Source: Candidatus Omnitrophota bacterium
GTDB taxonomy: Bacteria > Omnitrophota > Koll11 > VGKN01
DNA length: 5,647 bases
Assembly (NCBI GenBank): GCA_016867055.1
Contig: VGKN01000112.1
Location: 1 to 5,647 of the forward strand
Direction of reading: 5' to 3'
The stretch's first letter is position 1, and each line of letters starts with the position of its first letter. This document shows positions 5,142 through 5,647 of this stretch, in pieces. A program made the translations under genes and the position numbers. The notes beneath the pieces were generated by a model. That model was not told the DNA's origin and did no database searches. It saw nothing but the letters and a program-made list of their open reading frames with translations.

Positions 5142-5647
5142 TTTTTTAGCATCCTTTTTGAGGTTTCGGTTATTACATAATAGGCAATTTTTTTTGCCTC
5201 ATTAACCAGGTTTTTACTTCTTATACTTATATCGTTTATAAACCTCACATCTTTAATACTTGTCAGGTTAATCTCTATATTTAAGAGAGCACCTTTTATA
5301 CCTGCCTCAAGCATGCAGGCTCCAACGCCTACATCGCTTATCAAATTCTTGTTTCCTATTTCAAGTAATCGTTTAGAAAGGCTTAGTGCCTGTTGGCTAT
5401 ATGTAAGTATATCAAGCGTAACAAGGGTTGATTTTTTTAGAGCCTCTTGAATTTTTATTTTTCTAAGATTATTTTCTCTCTCGGTATTGCTCGGAAGTTT
5501 ATAAGCCCTTACTATTAGTAAGTAGGTCTTAGCATCCTTATCTATAAGCCCTGTTAATCTTTTTTTTAGGCTTGTAAGGCGTTTTGATAAGGCCAAAAGT
5601 TCCTGTTGATAGCATTTATAGACCTCTTTCCCAAGGGTAAAATTAAT
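5138..5647 (-). CDS. fchA: Methenyltetrahydrofolate cyclohydrolase, FchA / cyclodeaminase family (5' partial)
   Basis: The frame stays open to the right edge, so the start lies outside the window; 169 residues and the TGA stop are visible. Members are usually about 200-210 residues, so roughly 35-40 N-terminal residues, including the Gly-rich segment after the start, are missing. Seen in the sequence: an all-helical protein with the family segment IDKDAKTYLLIVRAYKLP and, further on, GNKNLISDVGVGACMLEAG followed by ALLNIEINL and SIKD. These match the formimidoyl-THF cyclodeaminase / FchA fold. The related cyclodeaminase releases ammonia from formimino-THF. Here the neighbour folD makes hydrolysis of 5,10-methenyl-THF (interconversion with 10-formyl-THF) in the cytoplasmic methyl branch the more likely job. 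The stop overlaps the folD start as ATGA, implying translational coupling. A TTG at 5596 could be taken as a start, but the family homology continues upstream of it. Family assignment is firm; the exact substrate is inferred from context. Confidence 0.88.
   Translation of the reverse strand: MNFTLGKEVYKCYQQELLALSKRLTSLKKRLTGLIDKDAKTYLLIVRAYKLPSNTERENNLRKIKIQEALKKSTLVTLDILTYSQQALSLSKRLLEIGNKNLISDVGVGACMLEAGIKGALLNIEINLTSIKDVRFINDISIRSKNLVNEAKKIAYYVITETSKRMLKK

Noticed and set aside
448..5205. Plus-strand open frames of about 70-176 codons (for example 4030-4560, 1126-1548, 448-762)
   Set aside because: Each lies opposite a well-supported minus-strand gene, shows no recognisable domain, and its length is explained by the codon use of the gene it shadows.
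5138..5596. TTG at 5596 as the true start of fchA
   Set aside because: The same frame continues without a stop to the right edge, and the FchA family needs about 50 more N-terminal residues, so the gene is partial rather than short.
1..5647. Mobile element, phage or defence system
   Set aside because: No transposase, integrase, target-site duplication, direct-repeat array or toxin-antitoxin pair is visible; all coding content is metabolic.

Overview
The window is a tightly packed, single-strand cluster. All eight recognisable genes lie on the minus strand, so transcription runs from the right edge to the left edge. It reads as part of a Wood-Ljungdahl (reductive acetyl-CoA) carbon pathway locus. 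The order is fchA (5' end outside the window) - folD - cooT - cooC - 94-nt gap - cooS - cooF - nuoE-like - nuoF-like (3' end outside the window). No plus-strand gene, tRNA, rRNA, CRISPR array or transposase was found, and no gene-free stretch exceeds 300 bases.

Right part (4083-5647): fchA and folD encode the methenyl-tetrahydrofolate cyclohydrolase and the methylene-tetrahydrofolate dehydrogenase of the methyl branch. Their stop and start codons overlap as ATGA. The FolD protein has glutamine where the catalytic cyclohydrolase lysine normally stands (Q54, aligning without gaps to K54 of E. coli FolD). This may explain why a dedicated cyclohydrolase gene sits directly upstream. Next come cooT, a small protein of the CooT nickel-binding family, and cooC, the nickel-insertion ATPase (3305-4078).

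Left part (1-3210): after the only sizeable intergenic gap, which holds an imperfect inverted repeat, cooS encodes a complete Ni-Fe carbon monoxide dehydrogenase with every metal ligand in place. It is followed by a CooF-like protein with 16 cysteines (four 4Fe-4S sites), a NuoE/HydC-like 2Fe-2S subunit, and the N-terminal thioredoxin-like domain of a NuoF/HydB-like NAD(P)H and flavin subunit. The simplest reading is that electrons pass between CO dehydrogenase and NAD(P)H through CooF and NuoEF. An alternative is that NuoEF and the CooF-like protein serve a formate dehydrogenase or hydrogenase encoded beyond the left edge.

Organism: the content points to an anaerobic bacterium using, or having inherited, the Wood-Ljungdahl pathway. 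The bacterial folate enzymes and NuoEF argue against an archaeon. The sequence is moderately AT-rich, with A/T-ending codons common. I cannot fix the phylum from the sequence; an uncultured lineage is possible. No acetyl-CoA synthase (acsB), corrinoid protein, methyltransferase or formate-THF ligase gene lies in the window, so a complete pathway is inferred, not seen.
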